Assembly (NCBI GenBank): GCA_965224095.1
Contig: OZ245039.1
Location: 3,534,001 to 3,598,000 of the forward strand
From: JBPEWY01 sp965224095
GTDB taxonomy: Bacteria > Bacteroidota > Bacteroidia > Flavobacteriales > Flavobacteriaceae
DNA: 64,000 bases
Reading direction: 5' to 3'
Of the stretch, positions 7,631 through 16,110 are shown piece after piece (within the stretch, counting starts at the first letter, position 1; each line of letters starts with the position of its first letter). Under the pieces are notes generated by a model. That model ran no database searches. It was given only the letters and a program-made list of their open reading frames with translations, and was not told the origin of the DNA. Both the position numbers and the translations under genes were made by a program.

Positions 7631-8328
7631 GCTATTTTCCTACTACAGATGGTTTTATCTTAACCTCAAACAGGGATGAAGACCCTGCCAGAAAAACCCT
7701 GGCACCCAGAAATGTAGTACTGCCATCGGGTCATCGTATCATTGCTCCTATCGATACAAATAAAAAGGGAAGCTGGATAGCAACCAATGGGAACTCCAAA
7801 ACGGCATGCCTGTTAAACGGTGGTTTCAGGAAGCACCTTCGATTAACTTCGTATAAAAAAAGCCGGGGAGTGGTACTCCTTGATGCGTTTGTGCCGGAGT
7901 CTTTTGAAGTATATATGGAACAGGTGGTATTAGACGGGATAGAACCTTTTACCCTGATTCTTGTGGAGGAGAATACATTATTTGAATTGGTATGGGACGG
8001 AATAAAAAAACACATCTCCAAACCGGATCCGGGTATTCCGCATCTGTGGTCGTCGGTTACTTTATATGATGATGAACAGCACCGGGAGAAACTCCTTTTT
8101 TTTAAGGAATATATCAAAAGGAATCCCATAACACCCGAACAAATATTGGATCTTCACGGCTTATATAGCGATAATGTTTTTGTCATTAACCGGGAAATTG
8201 TAAGAACGGTAAGTACAACCCAGGTGGTTCACAAGGAAGGGAAAACCACGTTATCATATATGGAAAAAGAAAATACAAATGAGAATCATAACGCTAATAG
8301 CATTCCTAATTCTTCTGAACTCCGGTAG
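7618..8328 (+). CDS. NRDE (TANGO2-like) family Ntn-hydrolase-fold protein
   Basis: A 236-residue protein of the NRDE/TANGO2 family, named for its conserved motif. It opens with MCTVSYFP, so removal of Met would expose Cys2 as an N-terminal nucleophile, and carries GFILTSNRDEDPAR (residues 12-25) followed by KGSWIATNGNSKTACLLNG. The family has an Ntn-hydrolase-like fold; eukaryotic TANGO2 is linked to lipid and haem handling, but the bacterial activity is not settled. It overlaps its neighbours at both ends, by 13 bases upstream and 50 bases downstream. The C-terminal 20 residues are encoded in DNA that also encodes the signal peptide of the YHS protein. Confidence 0.88.
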   Translation: MCTVSYFPTTDGFILTSNRDEDPARKTLAPRNVVLPSGHRIIAPIDTNKKGSWIATNGNSKTACLLNGGFRKHLRLTSYKKSRGVVLLDAFVPESFEVYMEQVVLDGIEPFTLILVEENTLFELVWDGIKKHISKPDPGIPHLWSSVTLYDDEQHREKLLFFKEYIKRNPITPEQILDLHGLYSDNVFVINREIVRTVSTTQVVHKEGKTTLSYMEKENTNENHNANSIPNSSELR

Positions 8329-8737
8329 GGCAACAGGGCAGGAATCTTTATTTGTTGAACAATTAAATCTGGAGAAGGGAATAGCCCTTAACGGTTATGA
8401 CCCTGTGAGTTATTTTAACGGACTCCCTCTTAAAGGCAGCGAGGAAATATCACTAACGTATCAGGCAGTTGTTTATTATTTTGCCACTCCGGAGAACCTG
8501 GAGATGTTCAAGGCTTCACCTTTGGAGTTTATACCGCAGTATGGAGGGTGGTGTGCCTATGCCATGGGAGTAAATGGAAAAAAGGTAAAAGTAAACCCGA
8601 AAACATTTAAGATTATCGATGGGAAATTATATCTGTTTTATAATTCTTTCCCCAATAATACCTTAAAGAAATGGAACAGGGATGAGGAAAAACTTAAGCA
8701 AAAAGCGGATGACCACTGGAAACAAATAATCAATTAA
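8279..8737 (+). CDS. Exported YHS domain-containing protein
   Basis: A 152-residue protein with a cleavable signal peptide (about residues 1-20, ending GRATGQ) and a YHS-type domain of the form found in many Bacteroidota exported proteins: GYDPVSYFNGLPLKGSEEI, then YFATPENLEMFKASPLEFIPQYGGWCAYAMG, then KVKVNPKTFKIIDGKLYLFYN. YHS domains are associated with metal (often copper) binding; here a single Cys follows GGW. The start is fixed by the signal peptide and lies 50 bases inside the preceding NRDE gene. It is probably periplasmic and co-expressed with the DoxX protein 10 bp downstream. Confidence 0.85.
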   Translation: MRIITLIAFLILLNSGRATGQESLFVEQLNLEKGIALNGYDPVSYFNGLPLKGSEEISLTYQAVVYYFATPENLEMFKASPLEFIPQYGGWCAYAMGVNGKKVKVNPKTFKIIDGKLYLFYNSFPNNTLKKWNRDEEKLKQKADDHWKQIIN

Positions 8738-8747
8738 ACACATAGAG

Positions 8748-9128
8748 ATGAAGCAGAGAAAATATTATGCAGAGCGGATTTTTGCTATCGTAGCCGCCAT
8801 AGTTTTATTACAGACTTTATACTTTAAATTTTCAGGACATGCAGACAGTGTTTATATTTTTTCAAAATTAGGGGTAGAACCTTATGGAAGAATAGGATTG
8901 GGAGTTGTAGAATTGATTGCAGCGTTGTTGTTGTTATACAGAAAGACTTCTCTTTACGGAGCTTTCATGGGAATCGGGTTAATGATTGGGGCCGTAGGAT
9001 CTCATGTACTGGTTTTGGGAATAGAAGTCCAGGAAGACGGAGGAACTCTTTTTGCACTTGCATTAACGGTATTAATAAGTTGTATTATAGTGGTTCTTCT
9101 CAGGAAAAACCAATTAAAAACCGGATAA
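8748..9128 (+). CDS. DoxX family membrane protein
   Basis: A 126-residue integral membrane protein with four predicted membrane helices (about residues 10-27, 48-64, 70-92, 98-118). The charge and glycine pattern (LQTLYFKFSGHADSVYIFSKLG, LGVVELIAALLLLYRKTSLYGA) is typical of the DoxX/DoxD-like family. Family members have been linked to thiol, sulfur or quinone redox chemistry, but this clade is not characterised. It lies 10 bp after the YHS gene and 20 bp before the ATP-grasp gene, all on one probable transcript. Confidence 0.82.
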   Translation: MKQRKYYAERIFAIVAAIVLLQTLYFKFSGHADSVYIFSKLGVEPYGRIGLGVVELIAALLLLYRKTSLYGAFMGIGLMIGAVGSHVLVLGIEVQEDGGTLFALALTVLISCIIVVLLRKNQLKTG

Positions 9129-9148
9129 ACACAACGTTCATTTTGATT

Positions 9149-10186
9149 TTGAAAAAGAAAAAATGGTTTATCAAATGGAGTAATCGGGAATACTGGCCTG
9201 GCTGGATCTTATATGTCCCCGTATTCATTCAGCATTTTTGGCTGTCGCTAAAAGTGCGGAATTTGTTTTTCTTTCTTAGAACAAATCCCGCGATCGACGG
9301 GTTTATTTTGGGAGACTCAAAACATAAAACCATGGAATTGGTACCGGAAAAACTCCGGCCTAAATCAATATTGATTTCTCCGGGAATGGATTATGGTGCA
9401 GTTGAAAAGCAAATGAAAGAAATGGGTATAGACTTTCCAGTTATCCTTAAACCCAATATTGGTTACAGAGGTTTGTCGGTCCGCAAAGTTGAAAACCCAT
9501 TGGAACTCCGGTCCGTTCTTTCTACCAGTAAAATTGATAATTTATTACAGGAATATGTGGACTACCCTATGGAGTTAGGCGTTTTTTATTATCGTTTGCC
9601 TTCTCAAAAAAAAGGACGTATTCCTTCTATAACCGTTAAAGAATTTCTCTCCGTTACAGGAAATAATACAAGCACGCTTAGGGAACTTGTTTATGCAAAT
9701 CCACGTGCTATTCTACAGGAACAAAAACTGAAAAAGAAATTTCCAAAACAATGGAATCAGGTACTTCCGGAAGGGTATAAAATAGTGTTGGAAGATATTG
9801 GAAATCATAACCGTGGCACGAAATTTATTAATGGGAATGAGCTGGCCGATGATACACTGCATAAGGTTTTTGACACTCTTAACAGTGAAATGAATGGGTT
9901 TTATTACGGGCGTTTCGATCTCAAAACCAAATCTCTGGACCACCTTAGAAGGGGAGGTGAATTTAAAATCCTTGAAATCAATGGTGTGGGAGGAGAGCCA
10001 ACACATGTGTACGACCCTTCTTTAACACTTTGGGATGCCTGGAAAGATATGCTCCATATATGGAAAATCGGGTATATAATTGCTTGTGAGAATATTAAAA
10101 AAGGATGTGATAAACCCACTTTTCAAGAAGCCAACTCCAAATGGAAAGCATTTAAAAACTACCGGAAAATAGCTTTTACCAAATAG
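9149..10186 (+). CDS. ATP-grasp protein, D-alanine-D-alanine ligase-like, TTG start
   Basis: About 345 residues. The opening KKWFIKWSNREYWP and the segment FPVILKPNIGYRGLSVRKV (ATP-grasp N-lobe lysine loop) followed by LLQEYVDYPMELGVFYYRLP and, near the C-terminus, GEFKILEINGVGGEPTHVYD (the metal-binding Glu-x-Asn) identify an ATP-grasp carboxylate-amine ligase fold. No in-frame ATG exists at the N-terminus; TTG at 9149 (MKKKKWF...) or 9143 fits best. A further upstream TTG at 9080 would lie inside the DoxX gene. The substrate is unknown; classification as a cell-wall D-Ala-D-Ala ligase is doubtful. Confidence 0.72.
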   Translation: MKKKKWFIKWSNREYWPGWILYVPVFIQHFWLSLKVRNLFFFLRTNPAIDGFILGDSKHKTMELVPEKLRPKSILISPGMDYGAVEKQMKEMGIDFPVILKPNIGYRGLSVRKVENPLELRSVLSTSKIDNLLQEYVDYPMELGVFYYRLPSQKKGRIPSITVKEFLSVTGNNTSTLRELVYANPRAILQEQKLKKKFPKQWNQVLPEGYKIVLEDIGNHNRGTKFINGNELADDTLHKVFDTLNSEMNGFYYGRFDLKTKSLDHLRRGGEFKILEINGVGGEPTHVYDPSLTLWDAWKDMLHIWKIGYIIACENIKKGCDKPTFQEANSKWKAFKNYRKIAFTK

Positions 10187-10190
10187 GTAC

Positions 10191-10220
10191 TTGTCAATCC
10201 CGCATTCATTTGTACTTTTA
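10191..10220 (+). promoter_or_regulatory. Promoter of mazG
   Basis: TTG at 10191-10193, a 19-bp spacer, then TACTTTTA at 10213-10220: the Bacteroidota TTG-N19-TAnnTTTG layout with A in the last -7 position. It ends 14 bp before the mazG ATG. It separates mazG from the upstream ATP-grasp cluster. Confidence 0.65.
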
Positions 10221-10234
10221 CCAAAATTTGATTT

Positions 10235-11008
10235 ATGAACAGCAGAACGGAGCAGTTAAAGGCCTTTTCAAGGTTGTTGGATATCATGGACGAATTACGG
10301 GAAAAATGTCCGTGGGACAGGAAGCAAACTATAGAGAGCTTAAGGCATCTAACTATTGAAGAAACCTATGAGCTGGCTGAAGCTATTTTGGAAAATGATC
10401 CTGAAGAAATAAAAAAAGAACTGGGTGATCTTTTACTCCATATAGTTTTTTACGCTAAAATAGGAAGCGAAACAAACGATTTTGACATTGCCGATGTGGC
10501 TAATAGTATATGTGAGAAACTCGTGGAGAGACACCCTCATATTTATGGAGATATTGAAGTAGCCGACGAAGAGGAGGTTAAACAAAACTGGGAAAAACTT
10601 AAACTCAGGGAGGGCAAAAAAAGTGTTTTGGAGGGAGTTCCTAAAAGCCTTCCCGCTATGGTGAAGGCTAATCGTATACAGGATAAGGTTACCGGAGTTG
10701 GTTTTGACTGGGAACAACCGGAGCAGGTATGGGAAAAACTCCAGGAAGAACTGGGAGAATTGCAGGAGGAAATTCGCAAGGGAAACCAGGCCGATATAGA
10801 AGCGGAATTCGGAGATGTACTTTTTTCCATGATTAACTATGCCCGATTTTTGAATATTAATCCTGAAAATGCATTGGAGCGAACCAATATGAAGTTTACC
10901 AAAAGATTTCAGTACCTCGAAAACAAAGCAAGAGAGGCAGGGAAATCATTAAAAGAAATGAATTTGCAGGAAATGGATGTTTACTGGGAAGAAGCTAAGC
11001 ACTTATAA
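10235..11008 (+). CDS. mazG: Nucleoside triphosphate pyrophosphohydrolase MazG
   Basis: A 257-residue all-alpha NTP pyrophosphohydrolase that hydrolyses (d)NTPs to monophosphates and limits non-canonical nucleotides. Two MazG repeats are visible: the first with CPWDRKQTIESLRHLTIEETYELAEAI and the metal-binding EEIKKELGDLLLHIVFYAKI (ExxE...D), the second with KLQEELGELQEEIRK and DIEAEFGDVLFSMINYARFL. The linker VTGVGFDWEQPEQVW is the usual MazG hallmark. Length is typical of the E. coli-type enzyme. It has its own promoter and leads into a MATE transporter gene 31 bp downstream. Confidence 0.95.
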   Translation: MNSRTEQLKAFSRLLDIMDELREKCPWDRKQTIESLRHLTIEETYELAEAILENDPEEIKKELGDLLLHIVFYAKIGSETNDFDIADVANSICEKLVERHPHIYGDIEVADEEEVKQNWEKLKLREGKKSVLEGVPKSLPAMVKANRIQDKVTGVGFDWEQPEQVWEKLQEELGELQEEIRKGNQADIEAEFGDVLFSMINYARFLNINPENALERTNMKFTKRFQYLENKAREAGKSLKEMNLQEMDVYWEEAKHL

Positions 11009-11039
11009 ACCTGTTTTGCAAAACACAATTTCTCAATAA

Positions 11040-12419
11040 ATGTCATTATCCCAATATACCAAAGAATTTGCCTATAATCTAAAATTGGCATCCCCGGTAA
11101 TGCTCGGATTACTGGGCCATACCTTTGTGGCCTTTGCCGATAATATTATGGTGGGACAGCTCGGTACAGCCGAACTGGCAGCAGTATCGCTTGGTAATAG
11201 CTTTATTTTTATTGCAATGTCGCTGGGTATTGGGTTTTCAACGGCGATTACACCCCTGGTTGCCGAAGCCGATGGAGAAGGTAACGTTTCACGGGGAAAG
11301 GCCGTTTTAAAACACGGATTGATATTATGTACGGTTTTGGGAACGGTTTTATTTTTAATGGTTCTGCTGGGAAAACCCTTAATGTATCATATGGACCAAC
11401 CCGTTGAGGTGGTCCGCCTGGCTATTCCCTATTTAGATCTGGTAGCCTTTTCCCTGATCCCTCTCATTATATTTCAGTCGCTTAAACAGTTTTCTGAAGG
11501 CCTGTCGCATACCAGATACCCCATGTATGCTACTGTGGTGGCTAATGTGGTGAATATTACACTTAATTATTTTTTGATATTCGGAATATGGATTTTTCCA
11601 AAGCTGGGAATTATTGGAGCTGCCATTGGCACATTGGTTTCCAGGATAATCATGGTGGCCTATCTCTGGTGGATTCTTAAGCGGAAACAGAAATTTAAGC
11701 CTTATACCTCACATTTTAACATTCGGGTTATCAATAAGAATATCTTTCGCAAGATTATCCATCTAGGCTTTCCGTCTGCATTACAAATGCTTTTCGAAGT
11801 GGCAATTTTCACCGCCGCTATCTGGCTGAGTGGTGTTCTTGGAAAAAATGCACAGGCGGCCAACCAGATAGCTCTTAATTTGTCGAGTATGACATTTATG
11901 ATAGCCATGGGACTAAGCGTAACGGCCATGGTCAGGGTGGGAAACCAAAAAGGATTGCAAAGCTTTCGGGAATTACGACGAATAGCCTATTCGGTATTTT
12001 TTCTTACAATGATCATAGAGGTAATATTTGCCACTTTATTCCTGTTGTTCAGGTTTTGGCTTCCAACTATTTATCTCGATGAGGGTGATATTGCAAATCA
12101 GGCCGATAATATGGAGGTAATAGCAATTGCAGCCCGACTTTTACTTATTGCTGCTTTTTTTCAGATTTCCGATGGAATTCAGGTAGTGGTCTTAGGTGCA
12201 CTTAGAGGATTACAGGATGTAAAGATACCCACGTTTATTACATTTATTGCCTATTGGGTTATTGGTTTTCCCATTTCTTTTTATTTGGGATTAAAAACGA
12301 GCTATGGCAGTATGGGTATATGGATAGGCCTGCTGGTAGGATTAACCGCATCGGCAATATTATTGTATCTTCGCTTTGATTATTTGACCAATAAACTGAT
12401 AAAAACCAATACTCCTTGA
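11040..12419 (+). CDS. MATE family efflux transporter
   Basis: A 459-residue inner-membrane protein with 12 predicted membrane helices arranged as two six-helix halves, typical of the NorM-type MATE exporters that use Na+ or H+ gradients to expel cationic compounds. Characteristic segments are SPVMLGLLGHTFVAFADNIMVGQLGTAELAA at the N-terminus (helix 1), and in the second half GFPSALQMLFEVAIFTAAIWLSG and FFQISDGIQVVVLGALRGLQDVKIP. Substrate cannot be predicted. It runs directly (1 bp gap) into a small acidic protein gene. Confidence 0.93.
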   Translation: MSLSQYTKEFAYNLKLASPVMLGLLGHTFVAFADNIMVGQLGTAELAAVSLGNSFIFIAMSLGIGFSTAITPLVAEADGEGNVSRGKAVLKHGLILCTVLGTVLFLMVLLGKPLMYHMDQPVEVVRLAIPYLDLVAFSLIPLIIFQSLKQFSEGLSHTRYPMYATVVANVVNITLNYFLIFGIWIFPKLGIIGAAIGTLVSRIIMVAYLWWILKRKQKFKPYTSHFNIRVINKNIFRKIIHLGFPSALQMLFEVAIFTAAIWLSGVLGKNAQAANQIALNLSSMTFMIAMGLSVTAMVRVGNQKGLQSFRELRRIAYSVFFLTMIIEVIFATLFLLFRFWLPTIYLDEGDIANQADNMEVIAIAARLLLIAAFFQISDGIQVVVLGALRGLQDVKIPTFITFIAYWVIGFPISFYLGLKTSYGSMGIWIGLLVGLTASAILLYLRFDYLTNKLIKTNTP

Positions 12420-12420
12420 T

Positions 12421-12648
12421 ATGAATTTACCCAAGTTTTTATTAGGTGACAACACTGATTTTCCCGATGCTGTTTTTATCATTCATACGGATTACCCAAG
12501 GTTTGTAATTAATCTCGTTGATGACGAGGTTACATGGATGGAAGATTTTGATTCTTCAGACGAAAAAGAGCTCGCTACGGAAGCCGAAAACCTAATTCAG
12601 GCAGCTACCGATTTTTATGATCGCGAAATATCGAGATATGATAGCTAA
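12421..12648 (+). CDS. Small acidic conserved hypothetical protein
   Basis: A 75-residue, strongly acidic soluble protein with no signal peptide. It starts MNLPKFLLGDNTDFPDAVFIIHTDYPRFVIN and then has an acidic helix (DSSDEKELATEAENLIQAA). I recognise the general pattern as a short conserved protein of Flavobacteriia, but no function is known to me. Spacing of 1 bp to the upstream MATE gene and 2 bp to the downstream PAP2 gene makes it very likely a translated member of the operon. Confidence 0.75.
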   Translation: MNLPKFLLGDNTDFPDAVFIIHTDYPRFVINLVDDEVTWMEDFDSSDEKELATEAENLIQAATDFYDREISRYDS

Positions 12649-12650
12649 GC

Positions 12651-13229
12651 ATGGAAAGGCTTATTGAATACGATAAAGAACTTTTTCTTTGGCTTAATAA
12701 TTTAGGCTCGGAAACCTGGGATCCGTTTTGGTTAATGATTACAGATAAATGGGGTTCCATTCCATTCTATGTATTAATACTATATCTGGTAATAAGGAAA
12801 TTTGGAGTAAAACATACGTTACTTATCCTGGTATTTGTCGCTTTGATAATAACCGTATCAGATCAGCTTTCCAATATTTTCAAATATGGGGTAGCACGGT
12901 TGCGCCCTTGTTATGACGAAACCGTATATCAGTCAATGAGGCTCGTAAAAAAAACATGTGGCGGTAAATTCGGATATTTTTCAGCACATGCAGCAAACTC
13001 GTTTACCCTGATCACTTTTATTTCCTTACTCCTTCAAAAGTACTATAAATGGATTCCTTATACATTACTTATATGGGCATTACTTGTGGCCTATAGCCGG
13101 ATATATATAGGGGTTCACTTTCCTCTGGATATTATTAGCGGAATGAGTGTAGGAATGCTGATTGGTTTTATTTTTTTTAAGATCTATAAATACGTGAATT
13201 TATTTTTTTTCAGGAATCGGAACGTTTAA
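12651..13229 (+). CDS. PAP2 family phosphatase
   Basis: A 192-residue membrane phosphatase of the type 2 phosphatidic acid phosphatase family. Motifs: KYGVARLRPC (KX6RP form, about residues 80-89), FSAHAANSF (the PSGH-equivalent, with SAH) and SRIYIGVHFPLDIISG (SRX5HX3D). Five to six membrane helices are predicted. Family members dephosphorylate lipid phosphates such as undecaprenyl pyrophosphate or phosphatidylglycerophosphate in the membrane; this one could recycle carrier lipid used by the neighbouring glycosyltransferases, but that is inference. Its 3' end overlaps the convergent membrane-protein gene by 20 bases. Confidence 0.9.
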   Translation: MERLIEYDKELFLWLNNLGSETWDPFWLMITDKWGSIPFYVLILYLVIRKFGVKHTLLILVFVALIITVSDQLSNIFKYGVARLRPCYDETVYQSMRLVKKTCGGKFGYFSAHAANSFTLITFISLLLQKYYKWIPYTLLIWALLVAYSRIYIGVHFPLDIISGMSVGMLIGFIFFKIYKYVNLFFFRNRNV

Positions 13230-13884
13230 AAATAAAATCGTTTAAGGGATATAAAAAGATTAAAAAGAAAATAAGCCCGAAGGCCAACTCATAAACCTCC
13301 CATTTTCTACTGGAAGGATTCAGAACAACGAGTAATGTAGCAAGTAAAAAGGCCGCCGTGTGATGCCATTTAACAACGGGAACCGCAAAGCGGTCCGTCA
13401 AATTTTTCAATCCTTTTTTTCTTCTGTAAATAATAGGTAAAACCAGCAGATAAAGAACCATTACCACCATAAGTAATTGACTAAAAATAATCTTGTTTAC
13501 TTTTTTTCCACTCACTACCAGATTATGTAAATTGGTTTCTCCCTGCGCATTATTCTCCATAAAAAAAGCGCCGGATTCCACACCAAAAATCCGTTGACCC
13601 CAGGAAATTTCTTCACCCGCTCCAAAAAAGAATAACAAAGCAAATAATGCCACACCTAATTTCCAGGATAACGATTTGTGAAACCACAACTTAAATAAAC
13701 GTTTTATACACAATATGCTGATGAGTAACAACATGAAAGCAGTACCGTATTCAACCGCGCCATCTTCAACGGTATACACAGTATCAAAAAAGTCCTTATC
13801 CGTCCATCCGAAGTAAAGACCCACAAGGAGGATCATAGCCAGAAAAATATACCCTAATAAATCAATTCTCTTTAATGTGTTCAT
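13210..13884 (-). CDS. Unknown polytopic membrane protein of the lipid-glycosylation operon
   Basis: A 224-residue protein with about six predicted membrane helices. A polar, glycine-rich central motif FFGAGEEISWGQRIFGVESG (about residues 86-105) carries two glutamates, a tryptophan and an arginine and looks like a functional site. I do not recognise a named family. It is the last gene of a four-gene minus-strand operon behind GT2, LAB_N and GT39 genes; its ATG overlaps the GT39 stop by four bases. Possible roles include handling of the lipid-linked sugar or the modified lipid, but nothing in the sequence proves this. Confidence 0.75.
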   Translation of the reverse strand: MNTLKRIDLLGYIFLAMILLVGLYFGWTDKDFFDTVYTVEDGAVEYGTAFMLLLISILCIKRLFKLWFHKSLSWKLGVALFALLFFFGAGEEISWGQRIFGVESGAFFMENNAQGETNLHNLVVSGKKVNKIIFSQLLMVVMVLYLLVLPIIYRRKKGLKNLTDRFAVPVVKWHHTAAFLLATLLVVLNPSSRKWEVYELAFGLIFFLIFLYPLNDFIFKRSDS

Positions 13885-15494
13885 GGTTGTTTTTTTACGG
13901 AATACAAGATGTTAACCAGTCGTTCTTTATGTTTTCTATCTCCGGGTTTAGCCGAATAATTCAAGTCGAATGTGTCTATGCGCTCAAAGGTATGCGTATT
14001 TGAGCTATTTTTTTCAATATTTTTACTTTGAGCTGGGCTTACCAATAAAAAATAATGTTGATCCCCGGTGTCTGCATCGCGAAGTGCGATTTTATCACCG
14101 TAATACCAGATCATTTCGGGAGATACGGTTCCCGTGCTATACAATTTGGCATTTTCCAATTTCAAGTGGGCAATATTATTATAAGCCGGATTGGTTTTTA
14201 ATGCTTTTGAAAGGGGGAGTCCTACCCCGATTAATACGAGCATGAAGCCCACCGTAAGAAGGAAAACCCGATACATTTCTTTCTTTTTCAAATTATACAG
14301 GATATTAACACCAATAATAGGTAACAATAGTGCGGTTCCAATAAAATAAAACCACAGAGAACCACTTAATACATCCTTCAGGAAAAAATATCCGGCAAAA
14401 GGAAAGAGAACTCCAATTAAAGCAATGAGGCTGAAATTAAAATATACGGGAAGGCTTTCATTTCTTTTAACCGCACTTTTAAAATACAGAATTAAATATT
14501 CTATGTAAAAAGAAGTAGTCAAGGCCAGCGGAATAAGAATGGGAAGCAAATACCTCGATTTTTTTTCGGGGATTACCGAGAGTAAAACCAGTATGGAGAG
14601 TGTCCATATCAGAGCAAATTTGTACAATCTGGATTCGCTTACACGTGTTTTGAGATACGGATAACACAGGGCGATAAATGCAGGAATTGTCCAGATTCCA
14701 CTTTGTGTAAAAAAACTCCAGTAGTAATAAAAGGGTCTTACATTATAACTTCCCCATCGGCTGGTTTCCTGTCTGGATATTTCCAAAAAAGGTGCCGGAT
14801 CGGCATGGCGAACATAAAAGAACCACCATCCTCCCAGAACAATACCAATGCATAAAGCCAGGAGTAAAGGAAGGATTTTACGTTTTAAATTATGATATCT
14901 GTACACCCATCCGAAGGCTATTAAAAACGGAAGGAATAAAGCATAGGGAGCAACAGGACCTTTACTTAATAGGGAGAGTCCTAAAAAAATACCCGCCGCA
15001 ATCCCGTAATGAAAGCGTTTCTGACTTTCGCTGAACAGCCGGAACAAATAAAAAACCGAAGCCAGCATAAAACCATGCGCATAGATATCCCAGGGAGCTT
15101 CCCTTTGAATGGCAATCACATAAAAAGAAGAACCCAGGATCAATGAAGCAATAAAAGCAAGGCGTTCGTTTTTACTTACGTACTTAATAAAAGTAAAAAA
15201 AATAAATACCGTAAATGTACTCATTAAGGCCACAGGCAGCCGGTAAGCAGCTATACTTTTAATACCAAAGAGGAAAGCGGAGATCGCGGATAACCAGGTA
15301 GGCAGGGGTGGTTTTTCGTATCGGGGAGCACCATTCATAGTTGTTAAGAGCCAATGATTATCGGTTAGCATTTCCCGGGCCGTAATAAAGTTTCTGGCCT
15401 CCATAATAGTAACGGGGAGCACATCGAGGTGTGTAAAAAAAAGAACAAAACAACAGCCAAGAATGATGAACTTATATGATTTGATACTAGCCAT
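13881..15494 (-). CDS. GT39-type membrane glycosyltransferase (ArnT/PMT-like)
   Basis: A 537-residue integral membrane protein of the ArnT/dolichyl-phosphate-mannose mannosyltransferase superfamily, which moves a sugar from a polyprenyl phosphate onto lipid A or protein on the periplasmic face. The first periplasmic loop has the acidic site in VTIMEARNFITAREML (about residues 28-43) and GAPRYEKPPLPTWLSA, the YEKPPL motif of ArnT-like enzymes. About 11-12 membrane helices are followed by a soluble C-terminal domain (about 420-537). It overlaps both neighbours slightly. With the upstream GT2 it makes a plausible donor-synthesis plus transfer pair. The sugar is unknown. Confidence 0.85.
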   Translation of the reverse strand: MASIKSYKFIILGCCFVLFFTHLDVLPVTIMEARNFITAREMLTDNHWLLTTMNGAPRYEKPPLPTWLSAISAFLFGIKSIAAYRLPVALMSTFTVFIFFTFIKYVSKNERLAFIASLILGSSFYVIAIQREAPWDIYAHGFMLASVFYLFRLFSESQKRFHYGIAAGIFLGLSLLSKGPVAPYALFLPFLIAFGWVYRYHNLKRKILPLLLALCIGIVLGGWWFFYVRHADPAPFLEISRQETSRWGSYNVRPFYYYWSFFTQSGIWTIPAFIALCYPYLKTRVSESRLYKFALIWTLSILVLLSVIPEKKSRYLLPILIPLALTTSFYIEYLILYFKSAVKRNESLPVYFNFSLIALIGVLFPFAGYFFLKDVLSGSLWFYFIGTALLLPIIGVNILYNLKKKEMYRVFLLTVGFMLVLIGVGLPLSKALKTNPAYNNIAHLKLENAKLYSTGTVSPEMIWYYGDKIALRDADTGDQHYFLLVSPAQSKNIEKNSSNTHTFERIDTFDLNYSAKPGDRKHKERLVNILYSVKKQP

Positions 15495-16110
15495 TTTCTT
15501 TTTTTAATAAAATAAGGTTTCTCATATAAACAGTTGCCCCCAAAATATGTCCTAAAAACAAAACGGGATCTTTTCGTATAATGGCGTAAACCAAAATTAA
15601 TAATGACCCGATTAAACTCAGTATCCAAAAACCGAAGGGTAATGAAGATTCCTTCCGTTTTTCCGAATACATCCACTGATAAACAAAACGCAAGGTAAAA
15701 ATAATTTGGCCTATACTGCCCAATATGAGAAGCCAAACGGGAATGGAAGCATTGCGAAAAAGGTTATCTATGTCATATGCATTATTGTTGTATGCGTAGA
15801 GTACGATTAAACCCGGGAAAATCCAAAGAAAGAATTGCAGTGGAGCGGGTAGCTTATTCCATTCTCCCTGTAATTGCATATTCCGGATATAGATAAAATA
15901 GGTAAGCGATTGTCCTAACATTATAGCAAAATCATTTCGCAACCATCCGTAAATAAATAATAAAAAAGAAGCCAGTAAACTCAGCTTCCAAAAAATAGAA
16001 GGGGTAAGTACTTTTTTATGTTTTTCCGAAACAATCCATTGCGTAATTAACCTTGCCGAAAATAAAGCCTGAGCAAGAAAGCCAATCGCATAAATTATCC
16101 ATGAAGCCAT
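15487..16110 (-). CDS. Tandem lipid-A-disaccharide-synthase N-terminal-domain (LAB_N) membrane protein
   Basis: A 207-residue membrane protein made of two copies of the LAB_N domain. Copy 1 runs about residues 1-80 (AIGFLAQALFSARLITQWIVSEK ... GQSLTYFIYIRNMQLQ) and copy 2 about 120-205 (LILGSIGQIIFTLRFVYQWMYSEKR ... GHILGATVYMRNLILLKK). In each copy the pattern F.ARF/RF-x-QW-x-x-SE-K and a closing YxRN recur. It is not LpxB. Its ATG directly abuts the upstream GT2 stop, and it overlaps the GT39 gene by eight bases. It may present or flip the polyprenyl-linked sugar between GT2 and GT39. Confidence 0.85.
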   Translation of the reverse strand: MASWIIYAIGFLAQALFSARLITQWIVSEKHKKVLTPSIFWKLSLLASFLLFIYGWLRNDFAIMLGQSLTYFIYIRNMQLQGEWNKLPAPLQFFLWIFPGLIVLYAYNNNAYDIDNLFRNASIPVWLLILGSIGQIIFTLRFVYQWMYSEKRKESSLPFGFWILSLIGSLLILVYAIIRKDPVLFLGHILGATVYMRNLILLKKENG

